A stretch of 64,000 nt of DNA from Rariglobus sp041662485 (lineage in GTDB: Bacteria; Verrucomicrobiota; Verrucomicrobiia; Opitutales; Opitutaceae), in assembly GCA_041662485.1 (NCBI GenBank), contig JBAZSJ010000027.1:1-64000 (forward strand), in the 5' to 3' direction. Below are positions 30,544-39,541 of this stretch, piece by piece. Made by a program: the position numbers and the translations under genes. The notes under the pieces are model-generated. The model saw only the letters and a list, made by a program, of their open reading frames with translations, was not told where the DNA came from and made no database searches. Numbering within the stretch: position 1 is the first letter of the stretch; every line of letters begins with the position of its first letter.

Positions 30544-31422
30544 TCAGCGGTGGGCGCGGCCGCGCCGCTGCACGAGAATGTAGGCCACGACGAACATGAG
30601 GGTGAAAACCACGCCGAGGGCGGCGCCGAAGGGCCAGTTGCGGGCCTTGAAAAACTGGTTCTGGATGACGTTGCCGATCATCGGGACCTTGGCCCCGCCC
30701 ATCAGGTCGGTGACGGCGAACATGCCGATGGCGGGCACAAACACCAGCAGGGTGCCGGCGGCGATGCCCGGCCAGGTGAGCGGCACGATCACCTCTGAAA
30801 ACGCGCGCACGGGGCCGGCCCCGAGATCGTGGGCGGCCTCGACGAGCGCGTTGTCCAGTTTCTCCGCGCTGCCGTAGATCGGCAGGATCATGAACGGCAG
30901 GTAGGCATAGACCAACCCGATCACGACGGCGGCGGGCGTGTAGAGGATGTCGAGCGGCGCGGGAATCGCCCCGGCGGCGAGCAGGAAGCCGTTCAGCAAA
31001 CCCTCGCTTTTCAGGATGGTGATCCACGCGTAGGTGCGGATGAGAAAACTCGTCCAGAACGGGATCATCACGAGCAGGAGGAGACGGTTGCGCACGACCT
31101 CGCGCTGGCGGGCGATGAACCATGCGACGGGATAGCCGACCGCCACGCAGATGGCGGTGGTGAGGGCGGCATAGACGACGGAACGCCACAGGATGTTGAG
31201 ATAGATCGGCTCGAACACGCGCCCGTAGTTCTCCCACGAAAAGGCGAAGACGACCCGCCCGAGGTCGTCTCGCGTGCAGAAGCTGTAAACAACCAGGATG
31301 CCCATCGGCACGACGACGAAGAGCAGCAGCCACGCAAGCATGGGCGTGAGCAGCAGCCACCCCCACAGGCGCGGACGGCGCGCATGGGTGTTTTCGGCGT
31401 CGGGAAGAGGCAGCGTCTGCAT
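30544..31422 (-). CDS. potB: Polyamine ABC transporter permease PotB
   Basis: 292 residues. Six predicted membrane helices beginning LLTPMLAWLLLFVVVPMGIL. The EAA loop used to contact the ATPase reads LVEAAHDLGAGPVRAFSEVIVPLTWPGI, the canonical PotB form. Seven bases separate it from potA and eight from potD, so it is co-transcribed and probably coupled. Confidence 0.9.
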   Translation of the reverse strand: MQTLPLPDAENTHARRPRLWGWLLLTPMLAWLLLFVVVPMGILVVYSFCTRDDLGRVVFAFSWENYGRVFEPIYLNILWRSVVYAALTTAICVAVGYPVAWFIARQREVVRNRLLLLVMIPFWTSFLIRTYAWITILKSEGLLNGFLLAAGAIPAPLDILYTPAAVVIGLVYAYLPFMILPIYGSAEKLDNALVEAAHDLGAGPVRAFSEVIVPLTWPGIAAGTLLVFVPAIGMFAVTDLMGGAKVPMIGNVIQNQFFKARNWPFGAALGVVFTLMFVVAYILVQRRGRAHR

Positions 31423-31429
31423 CAGCCTC

Positions 31430-32458
31430 TCACTTCGTGTTCTTCAGATCCGTGACCAGCTCGTCGATGAGCGCGCCGCTTTCGCCGAGGTGGCGGAAGG
31501 TGTCGAGCTTGCGGTCGGTCTTGGGATAGCTCGCGGGATTGGCGAGCTGCTCGGCGGTGAGCTTCTTGCGGGCCTCGCCGTTGGGATTCGTGTAGGGAAA
31601 CTCGTCGGAGATGAGCACGCTCACCTCGGGGCGCAGGATATAATTGATGAACTGGTGGGCGGCGGACAGATGCTTCGCGTCCTTGGGAATCACCATCAGG
31701 TCCACAAACATGTGGGCGCCCTCGGAGGGAAGGACGTAGCGGAATTTTTTGTTCTCGTTCCACAACGTGGCGGCCTCGCCGCTCCAGACAAGGCCGAGGT
31801 CGACGTCGCCGTTGAGCAGCGCGGTCTTGGGGCTGTCGGAGTCGAAGAGCTTGATGGTCTTGAACCACTCCGCGAGGACGGGCCGGGCCTTGGCGATGTT
31901 CGCGGGGGTGATGTCGTTGAGCTTGATGCCGAGGGTGTAGAGGGCGCCCACCAGCAGCTCGCGGCCGTCGTCGACGGCGACGACGCGGCCCTTGTGCTTG
32001 GGAGAGAAAAGATCCGCGTAGCCGGCGACCGGCTCCTTGACCTTCTCGGAGTTGATCACGATGCCCACGGTTCCCGTCATGTAGGGAACGGTGAATTTCT
32101 GCTCGGGGTCGTGCGGCATCTTCGTGAACTCGGGCAGGATGTTCTTGAAGTTGGGCAGCTGCTTGTAGTCGAGCGGCGTGAGGAGCTTGTTCTTGATCAG
32201 CGCCTCGGCGATGTAGTCGGGCGGCTGGACCAGATCGTAGGCGGTGCCCCCGGCGAGCATCTTGGCGAGCATCTCCTCGCCCGAGGCGAAGGTCTCGTAG
32301 TTGACCTTGATGCCGGTCTCCTTGGTGAAGCCGTCGATGACCGGACGGGGAATGTATTCGGACCAGGCAAAGAGGTTCAGTTCTTTGTCGGCGGCGCGCA
32401 AACCGGCGGTGAGGCCGGCCGCGAAGACGATGCAGGCGAGGATGCGGAGCAGTTTCAT
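31430..32458 (-). CDS. potD: Polyamine-binding periplasmic protein PotD
   Basis: 342 residues. Signal peptide MKLLRILACIVFAAGLTAGL. Mature domain begins ADKELNLFAWSEYIPRPVIDGF; the phrases TGIKVNYETFASGEEMLAKML and YDLVQPPDYIAEALIKNKLLTPLD are characteristic of PotD/PotF. Binds spermidine or putrescine in the periplasm. An unusually long upstream frame overlaps potC in another phase and is a shadow; the ATG with the signal peptide is the start. Confidence 0.92.
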   Translation of the reverse strand: MKLLRILACIVFAAGLTAGLRAADKELNLFAWSEYIPRPVIDGFTKETGIKVNYETFASGEEMLAKMLAGGTAYDLVQPPDYIAEALIKNKLLTPLDYKQLPNFKNILPEFTKMPHDPEQKFTVPYMTGTVGIVINSEKVKEPVAGYADLFSPKHKGRVVAVDDGRELLVGALYTLGIKLNDITPANIAKARPVLAEWFKTIKLFDSDSPKTALLNGDVDLGLVWSGEAATLWNENKKFRYVLPSEGAHMFVDLMVIPKDAKHLSAAHQFINYILRPEVSVLISDEFPYTNPNGEARKKLTAEQLANPASYPKTDRKLDTFRHLGESGALIDELVTDLKNTK

Positions 32459-32481
32459 GATGGTGTCGGGATAAAAAAATA

Positions 32482-33300
32482 TCAGCGGCTGGAAAGTTTC
32501 CGGAGATTTTCCGAAAAAAGCACGAACGCGATGGTGCTCAGGATGAAGATGGCCGAGAGGGCGTTGAGCATGGGGTTGAGGCCGACCTTGGCCATGCCGT
32601 AGACGACGGTCGGCAGCGTGGCCGAACCGGGACCGCGCGTGAAAAAGGTCACGATGAGCTCGTCCATCGAAAGCGTGAAGGCCATGAGCCCTCCGGAAAG
32701 GATCGCGGGGCGCAGGCACGGCACGATGACGAGCCAGAAGGCCTTGACGGGGGTTGCACCCAGATCGAGCGCCGCCTCCTCCAGCGCCGGATCGAGGCCT
32801 TGCAGCCGGGCCTGAACCGCCACGAGCACAAACGGAAAACAAAACGTGATGTGCGCGATGATGACGGTCAGGAAACCCAACTGCAGATGCAGCACGGTGA
32901 AAAAGATGAGCAGGCTGATGCCCATGACTATCTCCGGCATGATCATCGGCACGCAGACCAGCGTCTGGATGACGCGGGAAAACCGGTAACGATAACGATA
33001 CAGCATCCACGCGCCCACCGTCCCGATGACCACGGAGGCAAGCGTGGTGAACGCCGCGATGATGAGGCTGTTTTTAAGCGCGTCCAAAATAGGGGTGTTG
33101 CCCCAAAGGTCGGCATACCAGCGCAGCGTGAAGCCCTCCCATACGATGTTCAGCCTGGACGTGTTGAACGAATAGCCCACCAGCACGAGGATCGGCAGAT
33201 ACAGGAAGACGAAAACCAGCGTCGTCCATGCGGCGAAACCCCAGTTGAGCAACTTGAGGCCAGAAGGCAGGAGCGGACGCGACGTGGACGGCGACGACAT
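32482..33300 (-). CDS. potC: Polyamine ABC transporter permease PotC
   Basis: 272 residues with about six helices starting WTTLVFVFLYLPILVLVGYSF. EAA loop LEEAALDLGATPVKAFWLVIVPCLRPAIL and DELIVTFFTRGPGSATLPTVVYGM are hallmark PotC sequences. First gene of the four-gene pot operon; the promoter should lie in the 92 bp upstream, before the phosphatase gene, but no clear -35/-10 is visible. Confidence 0.92.
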   Translation of the reverse strand: MSSPSTSRPLLPSGLKLLNWGFAAWTTLVFVFLYLPILVLVGYSFNTSRLNIVWEGFTLRWYADLWGNTPILDALKNSLIIAAFTTLASVVIGTVGAWMLYRYRYRFSRVIQTLVCVPMIMPEIVMGISLLIFFTVLHLQLGFLTVIIAHITFCFPFVLVAVQARLQGLDPALEEAALDLGATPVKAFWLVIVPCLRPAILSGGLMAFTLSMDELIVTFFTRGPGSATLPTVVYGMAKVGLNPMLNALSAIFILSTIAFVLFSENLRKLSSR

Positions 33301-33392
33301 GTGCGATGCGAGAGTTCACGCCATGGCGCGACGGAAGCAAGCCTGCGCACGACGGCTTCGCGAACCGCGACGCTTTCCCTGATGACCGGAAC

Positions 33393-33887
33393 TTATGGGG
33401 AACCTTCGCCCTTCTTAACGAGCGATCGCAACAACCCGCCGCAACCGTCCTCAAGCAGGTCGAGCACGTGCTCGAATCCTTCGTCTCCGCCGTAATACGG
33501 ATCGGGCACCGAGGAGTCCGCATGCTTCCCGCAAAAATCGACGAATCGGAACACCCGGGCGCGCTGTTCATCGGTGGCGGCCAGCGCCAGCACGTTGCGG
33601 AGATTCTCCTCGTCCATGGCCAGGATCAGGTCGTAGCGGTCGAGGTCGGCGCGGGTAATCTGCCGCGCGCGGCTCTTGAGTTCGTAGCCCCGCCGCGCGG
33701 CGGCCGCCCTCATGCGCGCATCGGGCAATTCGCCCGCGTGCAGGCCGATGGTGCCGGCGGAGGCGATCTCCACGCGATCGGCAATACCGGCTTTCGCGGC
33801 CAGCGCGCGCATCACGCCTTCGCCCGCCGGCGAACGGCAGATGTTGCCCATGCACACGAACAGGACGGAGGTTTTCTTCGGTTCCAT
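33393..33887 (-). CDS. Low-molecular-weight protein-tyrosine phosphatase
   Basis: 164 residues. Catalytic P-loop VCMGNICRSP with nucleophile C12 and R18, and general acid Asp in VPDPYYGG near residue 130. Dephosphorylates protein tyrosines, often reversing tyrosine-kinase control of exopolysaccharide export; arsenate reductases are related but have different surroundings. The start MEPKKTSVLFVC is set by the usual position of the P-loop. It lies 41 bp from the downstream end of the esterase gene, same strand, perhaps co-transcribed. Confidence 0.9.
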   Translation of the reverse strand: MEPKKTSVLFVCMGNICRSPAGEGVMRALAAKAGIADRVEIASAGTIGLHAGELPDARMRAAAARRGYELKSRARQITRADLDRYDLILAMDEENLRNVLALAATDEQRARVFRFVDFCGKHADSSVPDPYYGGDEGFEHVLDLLEDGCGGLLRSLVKKGEGSP

Positions 33888-33928
33888 GATCGGGACGGAA
33901 GCATGCGGCAAAGCCCTGCGGCGTCGAC

Positions 33929-34732
33929 TCAGGGCTTCGGATGCGTCTTGAAAAACTTCACGATAAGCTGGGGTGCGACGGCCGGATAACGGTGTCCGCC
34001 ATCGTGCAGGTAGGTCGCGACCTCGGCGCCCTTGGCGGACGGATACGAGGTGTAGCCGGTGGCGGCAGGGTCGCGCGGGCCGCAGCCGTCGAGCTTGAGC
34101 ACGTAGTCGATCATCCGCGCCTGCCACGAGAACTTGACCAGCGTGTCCTGCGGACTGCCGATGTGCAGCACGGGCTTCGGCTGGAATTTCTCAAAGCCCT
34201 TTACGAGCAGGGCCGACGACGGCGCGAACGCGGCAAAGGTGTCCCCTCGCTCCGCCCAGAGCAGGTAGGTGAACAGGCCGCCGTTGGAATGACCCGTCGC
34301 GTAGAGGCGTTTCTCATCAATGCGATATTTTGCGCGCAGATCGGCCAGCATGACGTCAAAAAACTTAAGGTCTCGGTCGCCCTGCGACCCGGCCAGCCCC
34401 TGCCAGCCGCTCCTCTTCCCTTCGGGATCGACCAGCTGGCTGGGCGTGGGCAGGCCCTGCGGATAGACGACGATCACCTCGGGCCAGAGTGTGTGGATGG
34501 GAAAGCTGCGCGAGGCCTGCCGCATCGAGCCGCCGTGCCCGTGAAAGGCGAAGACCACGGGAAGCTCCGCGCCGTCCTTCCCCTCCCCCGCCGGGATGCT
34601 CACCAGCGCCTCGCGCGTCGCGCCGTCCACGATCCACGTGCGGGTTTCGAGGTTATCGGCGGCCGACAGGCGGACCGCGCCAGACAAGGCCAGAAACACC
34701 AACCACCAAACGAGCCAAAGACGATTCCGCAT
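33929..34732 (-). CDS. Secreted alpha/beta hydrolase, PHB-depolymerase/LpqC-like
   Basis: 267 residues with signal peptide (MRNRLWLVWWLVFLALSGAV). Fold features: oxyanion region VVFAFHGHGGSMRQ, nucleophile motif ATGHSNGGLFTYLLW (GxSxGG), Asp in GSPQDTLVKF, and catalytic His in HDGGHRYPAVAP. This matches the esterase/PHB-depolymerase (LpqC) group, which hydrolyses acyl or feruloyl esters of polysaccharides or short polymers. The exact substrate is unknown. Divergent from the kinase at 34868. Confidence 0.82.
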   Translation of the reverse strand: MRNRLWLVWWLVFLALSGAVRLSAADNLETRTWIVDGATREALVSIPAGEGKDGAELPVVFAFHGHGGSMRQASRSFPIHTLWPEVIVVYPQGLPTPSQLVDPEGKRSGWQGLAGSQGDRDLKFFDVMLADLRAKYRIDEKRLYATGHSNGGLFTYLLWAERGDTFAAFAPSSALLVKGFEKFQPKPVLHIGSPQDTLVKFSWQARMIDYVLKLDGCGPRDPAATGYTSYPSAKGAEVATYLHDGGHRYPAVAPQLIVKFFKTHPKP

Positions 34733-34867
34733 GCCTGGCTAGACGCGCCAAGGTCGTCACGGTTTCACGTCAACCGCCAATCCCCCACGCCGGTCATCTT
34801 TAGTTCACGCGAATACACCGTCAGGCTCGCCTTACTCGGCATCCTTCGCTTTTCTCAGGCCAGCCCC

Positions 34868-37582
34868 ATGAAACGGATACCCCTATCCGAACCGGTTCGT
34901 CTCGCCTTAAAATACGCCGGCATTGCCGCGGTATGGATCGTGGGTTCCGACATCGCCCTGAACTGGGCCGAGGATGAATCATCCTTACGGGCCGGATGGA
35001 GCATGATAAAAGGCCTGGCTTTCGTCGCCATCACCGCCGCCATTCTCTACGCGCTGGCCCGACGGATGCAGAGCCGCATCCGGAAAACGGAGGAGGCGCA
35101 GCAAGCCAAGTTGCGCGAAACCAACGAGCATCTTCAGCGCGCCAAGGGCCTTCACGCCGCCCTCACCCGCGCCAACAAGGCAGCCCTCACCGCCCAGGAA
35201 GAACACACCCTCTTCAACGAAATCGGGGCGGCCCTCGTGAGCCTGGCCGGTCTCCGTTTCGTGTGGTTTTCCTGGGTCGATGAAAATATTCGGGCGATCA
35301 AGCCGGTGTCCTGGGCCGGCGATGCGCCCGGCCATGTCGAGGGCATGACATGGACCGTCTCCCCGGACGACGTTGACGGCCAGGGGCCCAGCGGGCGCTC
35401 CATCCGCGAAAACCGGATCGTGGTGATCCAGGACATGTTGAGCGACGAAACGTTGCGCCCGTGGCACGAGCAGATCAAGCTTCGCGGTTTTCGCTCCTGC
35501 GCCTCCGTGCCGTTCGGCGCGCAAGGGAGGCGAGGCCTATTTTCCGTTTACGCCGGGGAGCCTGGTTTTTTCAGCCGGGAAATCACCGATCTGATGGACG
35601 AACTCGCCGCCGATCTCGTCCACGGCCTGGAGCTGATCGCCTCCCGGGCGGAACGCGCGCGGCTCGATGATCGCCTGCGAGAGAGCGAGACCCGCTACCG
35701 GGCGCTCTTCGAAAACGACGCCGTGGTGATGCTGGTCGTGGATCCGGCCAACGGGAACATCGAGGACGCCAATCCCGCCGCCGTGCGCTATTACGGCTGG
35801 GATCGAGCCACGCTTACCCGGAAAAAAGTCTCCGACCTCAACCACGTGCCGGACGAGGAGCTGGTCCGGACCATGCAAGCCATCCTCGCCGGCCGGCTTT
35901 TCAACCTCAAGCGCCGCCACAACCGGGCCGACGGGAGCGTCCGCGACGTGACGATCTTCCCCATCGCCGTGCGCATCGAAGGCCGGGACATGCTCTATTC
36001 GATCATCCACGACGTGACCGAAAAACAGGAGGCGCTGAAGCGCCTGCATCTCCTGCAGACCGCCATCGAGGCCGCCCCCAGCGGCATCGTGATCGCCGAC
36101 GCGCTCGGCCACATCGAATGGGTCAACCCCGCCTTCACCACCATCACGGGCTACGACCTGTCGATGGTGACCGGCCACACACCCAGCATCCTTAAATCCG
36201 GACGCCAAGGCCCCGCGTTTTACACCAACCTCTGGAACACCATCTCCCACGGCCAGGTCTGGTCCGGCGACCTGCAAAACCAGCGGCGCGACGGCGCCAT
36301 CTACTGGGAGCACATGGTCATCGCCCCCGTCATAAACCCGACCGGCACGATCGAGCACTACGTCGCGATCAAGCAGGACATCTCCGATCAAAAAACCATG
36401 GAGAACCAGGTCGCCCGCACCCAGCGGCTGGAAAGCATCGGCCTCCTCGCCGGCGGCATCGCGCACGACCTCAACAACGTCCTCGCGCCCATCCTCATGG
36501 CGATGGACCTCTTCAAGCTCCGCTACCCCGACCCCGCCGACCAAGCCCGGCTTGAGATCGTCCGCAAGTCCGCCGAGCGCGGCGCCGGCATCGTGCGCCA
36601 GGTGCTCACCTTCGCGCGCGGAGTTGACGGCGAGCGGATGTCCCTGCGTCCCGAGCATCTGGTGAAAGAGGTGCGCAACCTCCTCGCGGAAACCCTTCCG
36701 CGCCACATCGAGATCGTCATGGCCATTGATCGCGATCTGCCGGCGATCATCGGCGATCCCACGCAGCTGCATCAGGTTTTGCTCAACCTCGGCGTCAACG
36801 CCCGCGACGCCATGCCCCAGGGAGGCGTGCTCACCTTTGGCGCAAGACGGGAGCATTTCGACGAACAGCGCATCACCCAATCGGGCCTGACCGTCGCGGC
36901 GGGCGATCATGTCGTGCTGTTCGTGCGCGACACCGGCAGCGGGATCACCCCCGAGGTGCTGGAACACATTTTTGAACCCTTCTACACCACCAAGCCCCGC
37001 GGCGAAGGCACCGGGCTCGGTCTTTCGACCGTGCTTGGCATCGTGCGCGGCCACGGCGGCGGGCTGGACGTCCTGAGCCGGCCGGGCAAGGGCACGGAGT
37101 TTCGCGTGCTGCTGCCGGTCACGACGACGCCGGGATCGCGGACGCCTTTCGCGGGCCATCGTGACAGCGTGGAAGGAGCGGGCCGCGCGATTCTGGTGGT
37201 GGACGACGAGGAGCCTATCCGCGCCGTCACCGGCATGGCGCTCGAGCTTCATGGTTTCAAACACGTGGACGCGGCCGACGGGCGGACCGCGCTGGATATT
37301 TTCGAGCGCGAGCCGGACCGTTTTGCGGCCGTGATCCTCGACCACATGATGCCCCGGCTGGGCGGCGAAGAAGTGGCCGCCAGAATAAAAGAGCTTCGAC
37401 CGAAGCTCCCGATCATCCTGATCTCGGGCGTGCTGTCGCAGAGCAAGACGGGCTCCGCCGCCACGGACGCCTACCTCCGCAACGGCGACCTGGTTTTAAA
37501 AAAGCCCTTTTCGCACGAGGACCTTCTCGCCGCCCTCGCCAAGGTCCTGAATCCGAAACCGGACGAGAAGGCCGCGACGTGA
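34868..37582 (+). CDS. PAS/GAF hybrid sensor histidine kinase
   Basis: 904 residues. Two N-terminal helices (YAGIAAVWIVGSDIALNW; IKGLAFVAITAAILYALA), a coiled-coil linker, GAF domain (about 100-265), PAS domain (ALFENDAVVMLVVDPANG), second PAS (AAPSGIVIADALGHIEW, with TGHTPSILKSG and the PAC tail), then a histidine kinase core: H-box LLAGGIAHDLNNVLAPI, N-box VLLNLGVNARDAMP, GTGLGLSTVLGIV. C-terminal receiver: VVDDEEPIRAV, phospho-Asp in VILDHMMPRLGG, and LKKPFS. A CckA-like arrangement. No DNA-binding output and no partner is adjacent. A much longer upstream frame is a shadow of the esterase gene; the ATG before the first helix is the start. Confidence 0.9.
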   Translation: MKRIPLSEPVRLALKYAGIAAVWIVGSDIALNWAEDESSLRAGWSMIKGLAFVAITAAILYALARRMQSRIRKTEEAQQAKLRETNEHLQRAKGLHAALTRANKAALTAQEEHTLFNEIGAALVSLAGLRFVWFSWVDENIRAIKPVSWAGDAPGHVEGMTWTVSPDDVDGQGPSGRSIRENRIVVIQDMLSDETLRPWHEQIKLRGFRSCASVPFGAQGRRGLFSVYAGEPGFFSREITDLMDELAADLVHGLELIASRAERARLDDRLRESETRYRALFENDAVVMLVVDPANGNIEDANPAAVRYYGWDRATLTRKKVSDLNHVPDEELVRTMQAILAGRLFNLKRRHNRADGSVRDVTIFPIAVRIEGRDMLYSIIHDVTEKQEALKRLHLLQTAIEAAPSGIVIADALGHIEWVNPAFTTITGYDLSMVTGHTPSILKSGRQGPAFYTNLWNTISHGQVWSGDLQNQRRDGAIYWEHMVIAPVINPTGTIEHYVAIKQDISDQKTMENQVARTQRLESIGLLAGGIAHDLNNVLAPILMAMDLFKLRYPDPADQARLEIVRKSAERGAGIVRQVLTFARGVDGERMSLRPEHLVKEVRNLLAETLPRHIEIVMAIDRDLPAIIGDPTQLHQVLLNLGVNARDAMPQGGVLTFGARREHFDEQRITQSGLTVAAGDHVVLFVRDTGSGITPEVLEHIFEPFYTTKPRGEGTGLGLSTVLGIVRGHGGGLDVLSRPGKGTEFRVLLPVTTTPGSRTPFAGHRDSVEGAGRAILVVDDEEPIRAVTGMALELHGFKHVDAADGRTALDIFEREPDRFAAVILDHMMPRLGGEEVAARIKELRPKLPIILISGVLSQSKTGSAATDAYLRNGDLVLKKPFSHEDLLAALAKVLNPKPDEKAAT

Positions 37583-37763
37583 CAGCCGCAGCCCGAAGAA
37601 TGTCCGGTCTCGTTACTTTTTAGGGATTCGGACGGAACTAAAATACCAAAGCTGCGCCGGGATTGGAGTGCCAGCCAAGGAGCCGACAAGGGAGTTTACC
37701 AGGGGTAAATGACCGAAGGCGGCGACACCGGATCGCGCTTCAAGACCAAGCAGAATGGGTATT

Positions 37764-38969
37764 CTAGTTTCGTCCGGGTCCCTTGAGCGTCGCGCAGAAC
37801 TTCGCCAGACGGCCGACGCCCTTGGCGATGATCTCGTCGCTCGTGGCGTAGCTGAGGCGCAGGTAGCCCTCGGCGCCGAACGCGCTGCCGGGAACGGCCG
37901 CGACCTTCTCGGCCTCAAGCAGGCGCGCGCAGAACTCCGACGAGCTCAGGCCGAAGCTGGAGATGTTCGGGAAAAGGTAGAAGGCGCCCTCGGCGAGCAG
38001 GCACTTGACACCGGGGATCTTGTTCAGCTCGGCGTGGAGGAACTTCCGGCGACGGTCGAAGGCGGCGAGCATCGTCTTGAGGGAAGCGTCGGTCTTGTCC
38101 TTTTCCTTGAGGGCGGCGAGCGCGCCGAACTGGGCAAACGTGGTGGCGTTGGACGTCGTCTGGCTTTGCAGCTCGGCGATGGCCTTGGCGATGGGCGCGG
38201 GCGCGATGGTGGTGCCCAACCGCCAGCCGGTCATGGCGTAGGTCTTGGCAAAACCGGAGACGATGATCGTGCGGGCCTCGGCCTCCTTGCTGAACGTGGC
38301 CGGGCTGTAGTGCTTCGCGCCGTCGTAGGTGAGATGCTCGTAGATCTCATCCGACATGATGTAGAGGTTGTGCTTCAGCGCGACGGCCACGATGGCCTCG
38401 AGCTCGGGCTTGGTGTAAACCGCGCCGGTCGGGTTGGACGGCGAGTTGATGATGAGGAGCTTCGTCTTCGGCGTGATCGCGGCCTCGAGCTGGGCGGGCG
38501 TGAGCTTGAAGCCGGTGGAGTCGTCGGCAAGGACGAGCTTCGGCACGGCGCCGGCGAGCTTCACCATCTCGGGATAGCTGACCCAGAAAGGCGCGGGGAT
38601 GATGACCTCGTCGCCGGGCGAACACACGGCGAGGATGGTGAGGTAGCAGGAAAACTTGCCGCCGGGGGAAACGATGACCTGCGACGGGGCGACCTTCAGG
38701 CCGTAGTCGGCGAGATACTTGTCGGCGAGGGCCTGGCGCAGCGGCTCGATGCCGGGAGTGGGCGCATACTTGGTCTTGCCGGCCTTCAGGGCGGCGATGC
38801 ACGCGTCCTTGATGTGCTCGGGGGTGTCGAAGTCGGGCTCGCCGGCGGCGAAACCGCAGACGTCCTCACCGGCGGCGGCGAGGGCCTTGGCCTTCGCGTC
38901 AACGGCGAGCGTCGGGGAAGGCGAAACGTTGAGTGCCCAGGACGAGAGAGGCGCGGGTGCTTGGCTCAT
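37764..38969 (-). CDS. Class I PLP aminotransferase, aspartate aminotransferase type
   Basis: 401 residues. Fold-type I enzyme: GFAAGEPDFDTPEHI, KTKYAPTPGIEPLRQAL, PGGKFSCYLTI, NSPSNPTGAVY, YIMSDEIYEHLTYDG, and Schiff-base Lys in VSGFAKTYAMTGWRLG; the substrate-carboxylate Arg lies in GYLRLSYATS. This is the Igamma AspAT pattern (aspartate + 2-oxoglutarate to oxaloacetate + glutamate), which often also takes prephenate. Normal length. Two terminator hairpins separate it from the RHH gene upstream. Confidence 0.9.
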   Translation of the reverse strand: MSQAPAPLSSWALNVSPSPTLAVDAKAKALAAAGEDVCGFAAGEPDFDTPEHIKDACIAALKAGKTKYAPTPGIEPLRQALADKYLADYGLKVAPSQVIVSPGGKFSCYLTILAVCSPGDEVIIPAPFWVSYPEMVKLAGAVPKLVLADDSTGFKLTPAQLEAAITPKTKLLIINSPSNPTGAVYTKPELEAIVAVALKHNLYIMSDEIYEHLTYDGAKHYSPATFSKEAEARTIIVSGFAKTYAMTGWRLGTTIAPAPIAKAIAELQSQTTSNATTFAQFGALAALKEKDKTDASLKTMLAAFDRRRKFLHAELNKIPGVKCLLAEGAFYLFPNISSFGLSSSEFCARLLEAEKVAAVPGSAFGAEGYLRLSYATSDEIIAKGVGRLAKFCATLKGPGRN

Positions 38970-39008
38970 GGATATGAGCCTCGAAACAAAGGGGGCCGAA
39001 AAACGAAA

Positions 39009-39036
39009 AGCAAGCCCCGCGCTTGGCGGGACTTGC
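39009..39036 (-). terminator. Hairpin upstream of the aminotransferase gene
   Basis: On the minus strand GCAAGTCCCGCCAAGCGCGG GGCTTGC followed by TTTTCG; a second stop after the stronger one at 39042-39069. Confidence 0.55.
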
Positions 39037-39041
39037 TTTGC

Positions 39042-39069
39042 AAAAAAAAGGCGGTCCGACGGGACCGCC
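39042..39069 (-). terminator. Rho-independent terminator of the RHH gene
   Basis: On the minus strand GGCGGTCCCGTCGGACCGCC followed by TTTTTTTT, eight bases after the stop codon of the RHH protein gene. Confidence 0.85.
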
Positions 39070-39077
39070 GAAAGGAT

Positions 39078-39410
39078 TTACTTTTTCCCCTTTTTGGCGG
39101 ACTTGGCGGGGGCCTTGACGGAAAGCGAATCGATCGCCACGCGCAGGAGTTCGCCCACGCTCACGTGCTTTTTCTTGGCGGCCTTCACGAGGGTGGACTT
39201 TGTCTGGGCCGGCAGGCGCACGGAAATCTGGCGGTGCTCGGAGGCGTCGGACTCGTAGCGCTCCACGTTGAATTCCTTGATCGCAAGGCGCACGACCTCG
39301 CTGGTGGACTTGAGACCGAGCTTCTTGCGGTTCGTTTCGATCTTCGCGATGAGCGTAAGCGGAAGATCGAAGGTGAGCGGAGCGGGCGTGGGGGATGTTT
39401 TTTTGGCCAT
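39078..39410 (-). CDS. Small protein with two ribbon-helix-helix-like segments
   Basis: 110 residues. Two RHH-like units in one chain: FDLPLTLIAKIETNRKKLGL followed by STSEVVRLAIKEF (about 14-50), and ISVRLPAQTKSTLVKAAKKK with SVGELLRVAIDSL (about 61-95), ending in a basic Lys/Ala tail. Probably binds DNA, with the duplication perhaps letting one chain replace the usual dimer. No toxin gene is adjacent, so it is not an obvious antitoxin. ATG at MAKKTSPTP; the upstream extension is rejected. It has its own terminator. Confidence 0.7.
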   Translation of the reverse strand: MAKKTSPTPAPLTFDLPLTLIAKIETNRKKLGLKSTSEVVRLAIKEFNVERYESDASEHRQISVRLPAQTKSTLVKAAKKKHVSVGELLRVAIDSLSVKAPAKSAKKGKK

Positions 39411-39541
39411 GGAGGTATGTCTAGAGCAAAGCGGTGCCGGATACTGACTTGTTCGATACAAGGCCCAGCGTCAAGGGGTGGGCAACGCTAAATTTCAGTA
39501 GGGAACCCCCTGCCAACCAAGGGCCATGGCACTGCAAACGA

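Noticed and set aside
33941..34867. Very long N-terminal extension of the PAS/GAF kinase frame
   Set aside because: It is antisense to the signal-peptide-bearing esterase gene and has Arg/Gly-rich shadow composition. The kinase has a good ATG before its first membrane helix.
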